A stretch of DNA of 64,000 nt from Ulota crispa. Lineage: Eukaryota > Streptophyta > Bryopsida > Orthotrichales > Orthotrichaceae. Shown here piece by piece: positions 62,576 through 64,000 of the stretch. A program made the position numbers and the translations under genes. The notes below the pieces were generated by a model, which was not told the origin of the DNA, ran no database searches, and saw only the letters and a list, made by a program, of their open reading frames with translations. The stretch spans positions 30,627,060-30,691,059 of the forward strand of contig OY987243.1 in assembly GCA_963920765.1 (NCBI GenBank), given 5' to 3'. Position 1 is the first letter of the stretch; each line of letters begins with the position of its first letter.

Positions 62576-62879
62576 AGCTGTGGCTCTGGCTCGCTCAAAG
62601 TGAATGAAAAGTAGCCAGGCCCCTCTCAAAACCTTCTCAAACTCTCTTATCTGGCAAGTCTAGCAAGCCACTCTCCAAGCCTCTATTCATGCACTATTCA
62701 CCTTAAGCTTAGTGAGCTTTATTCTCTACTTCCCTAGATAAGTGGTCAGCTGCTTATTTATGGGGTATAATAGAGTGTAAAGCCACCTTTTCAAAAAACA
62801 TGAGTGGAGATTGAGAGCCTTCGAGCCACGCCAAACCAGATGGAAAGCTGTGAGCGAGTCTGGACCGGTGGAGATGCTC
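62576..62879. mobile_element. Intact Tourist/Harbinger-like MITE (304 bp)
   Basis: The ends GAACATCTCCAGC and the complement of GAGCATCTCCACCGGT are flanked by TAA on both sides (62573-62575, 62880-62882). It is in inverse orientation to the split copy 60 bp upstream, so the two could form a large hairpin. Confidence 0.85.
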
Positions 62880-62882
62880 TAA

Positions 62883-63569
62883 GATGGAAAAGGAAGAACG
62901 TGCCCGACGAGGAGACTAGTAGCCGCTCCCTCTTCGTCTCCTCGACTTTTACTTTTTCCCCACGACGTTTATCTTTTCTCCCCCAATCCGTACCCATGTT
63001 CCCACTGCCGCTCTCTCAGAACCGCGCTCGATGCGTAGACTCGAAGCAGTGCAACTGGTGCCGCTGCCGTTTTCTGCGACCGGGAAGACAAGCGGGGAAG
63101 CGAAGCGAAGGCAAAAGGGCAAGGTCAAGCGCGGCGATGATGCAATCACCACCGGCGTGCCAGTGTGCCAATCCCACTACAGAGCTTTTTGCCGCCGCTA
63201 CACCCCCAGTGGGTTTCTCCGGTGTCTCTGCATTCACGTTCTAACTGCGTCCTCGTGTTCGTCGCTCTCAGTGTTTGTGTGTGTGTGTGTGTGCGATTGC
63301 TACTGTTTCTTATTTGTCTGATACCCAGCCGTGCGTCTCGTGTTGTTGCTCGAGTACGTGCGTTTGTTTCTTGCTGTCTTCGATGGTCTTCTAGGGTGGT
63401 TTCAGATTACGCGTATTGCGCCCGTCTTGGGGAGGGGGAGGAGGTGTAGTGTAGTGTAGTTTAGTGTAGTGTTGGGGGTGGGGTTGGTTTTGAAGGGGAC
63501 GAAGAACAAGGAGGAGAAGGCGAGGGAGGAGTGTATGCGTGGTGCGTGTGTATTTGGAAGGGGGATTGC
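62883..63569 (+). promoter_or_regulatory. Promoter/leader region of the nucleotidyltransferase gene
   Basis: Base composition switches sharply from AT-rich to GC-richer at about 62890. The region carries a (GT)n tract at 63276-63293 and a TGTAG tandem repeat at 63444-63471. No start site can be fixed. Confidence 0.5.
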
Positions 63570-64000
63570 ATGGGCGATTCCGAACGTCGGTGGCCAGAGT
63601 TGGCGCGCGGCCTGACTACCGAAGGTCAACGTTCGTTCCGCGCGGCATTCGAGGTGTGTCGGACCAAAGGGGAGGAAGGGGAGAAATGGGAGAAGTGGTG
63701 GGCTAAGGCGGAGCTGCGCGCGGCGGAGTTGATTACGTCCATCCAACCCAATCGGGAGTCGGAGCGCCGGCGACAGGCCGTTGTGGACTATGTCACTAAG
63801 CTCTTTCAATCATGCGTCAATTGCCAGGTTGTTTAAGCACGCGGTCCTATCGTTTTTTTATTCAAATTCCGTGCCGATCATACTTCTGCGTTGAGATCAT
63901 ACCGACAATTGTTTGTGTGTGTGTGTGAGCTTTTCTCTAAACCATCGGTGGTGTTGATCGACGCGCAGGTCGTGAAGTTTGGCTCCGTGCCACTGAAAAC
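63570..64000 (+). CDS. PAP/OAS1-type nucleotidyltransferase, partial (window ends in exon 2)
   Basis: Exon 1 is 63570-63827 (86 codons, MGDSERRWPELARGL...) and ends CAG|GTTG. Exon 2 starts at 63969 after GCGCAG and reads VVKFGSVPLKT to the window edge. The motif SERRRQAVVDYVTKLFQSC followed by KFGSVPLKT is the start of the nucleotidyltransferase fold in the plant PAP/OAS1 substrate-binding-domain family, where the GS of FGS helps hold the nucleotide triphosphate. The catalytic Asp residues should follow just outside the window. The role (RNA uridylation, poly(A) addition or other) cannot be told from this fragment. An upstream GTG-initiated frame was not used because ATG at 63570 gives the family-like start. 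Confidence 0.8.

Overview
The window looks like nuclear DNA of a land plant or close streptophyte relative. It carries six spliced protein-coding genes (five complete, one cut by the window end) with canonical GT-AG introns. Their closest recognisable relatives, recalled from memory, are plant proteins. A very AT-rich background holds many small DNA transposons and few or no recognisable LTR retroelements. Introns are mostly short to medium, and the TOC159 acidic domain has a divergent, non-angiosperm flavour, so I lean towards a seed-free plant (bryophyte-like). That is inference, not proof.

Layout. 1-3.8 kb: repeat-derived DNA, then the upstream region of a UDP-sugar transporter gene. 3.83-6.40 kb (+): UGNT1/SLC35D-like nucleotide-sugar transporter, 10 exons, 335 aa. 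6.4-9.3 kb: spacer with a CGGGCA-rich stretch and the leader of the next gene. 9.31-15.53 kb (+): TOC159-family chloroplast preprotein import receptor, 6 exons, 1532 aa. 15.5-22.1 kb: gene-free, with a hAT-like element, a 9-bp-TSD foldback element and other repeats. 22.10-24.27 kb (-): SKIP24-like F-box protein, 4 exons, 252 aa. 24.3-29.5 kb: gene-free, with a 721-bp palindrome and a pure 516-bp ACAA microsatellite. 29.52-34.31 kb (-): COG7, 10 exons, 844 aa. 34.3-37.3 kb: spacer. 37.35-41.27 kb (-): NIPA9-like magnesium transporter, 9 exons, 342 aa, with foldback elements in two introns. 41.3-63.5 kb: a 22-kb gene desert of TTAA-flanked elements, foldbacks, and a CACTA element with an internal satellite nested inside a Tourist-like MITE. 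63.57 kb to the end (+): first exon and part of the second of a PAP/OAS1-type nucleotidyltransferase.

The six genes are housekeeping functions with no evident shared pathway. Two act in the endomembrane system (UGNT1-like transporter, COG7), one at the chloroplast surface (TOC159), one in ubiquitin ligation (SKIP24), one in Mg2+ transport (NIPA9) and one in nucleotide transfer. I found no undescribed multi-gene system. The most informative content is the transposon record. A TTAA-target-site element family has an empty-site paralogue in this same window. Three foldback MITEs have 9-bp target duplications. A datable nested insertion series lies at 59.0-62.5 kb.
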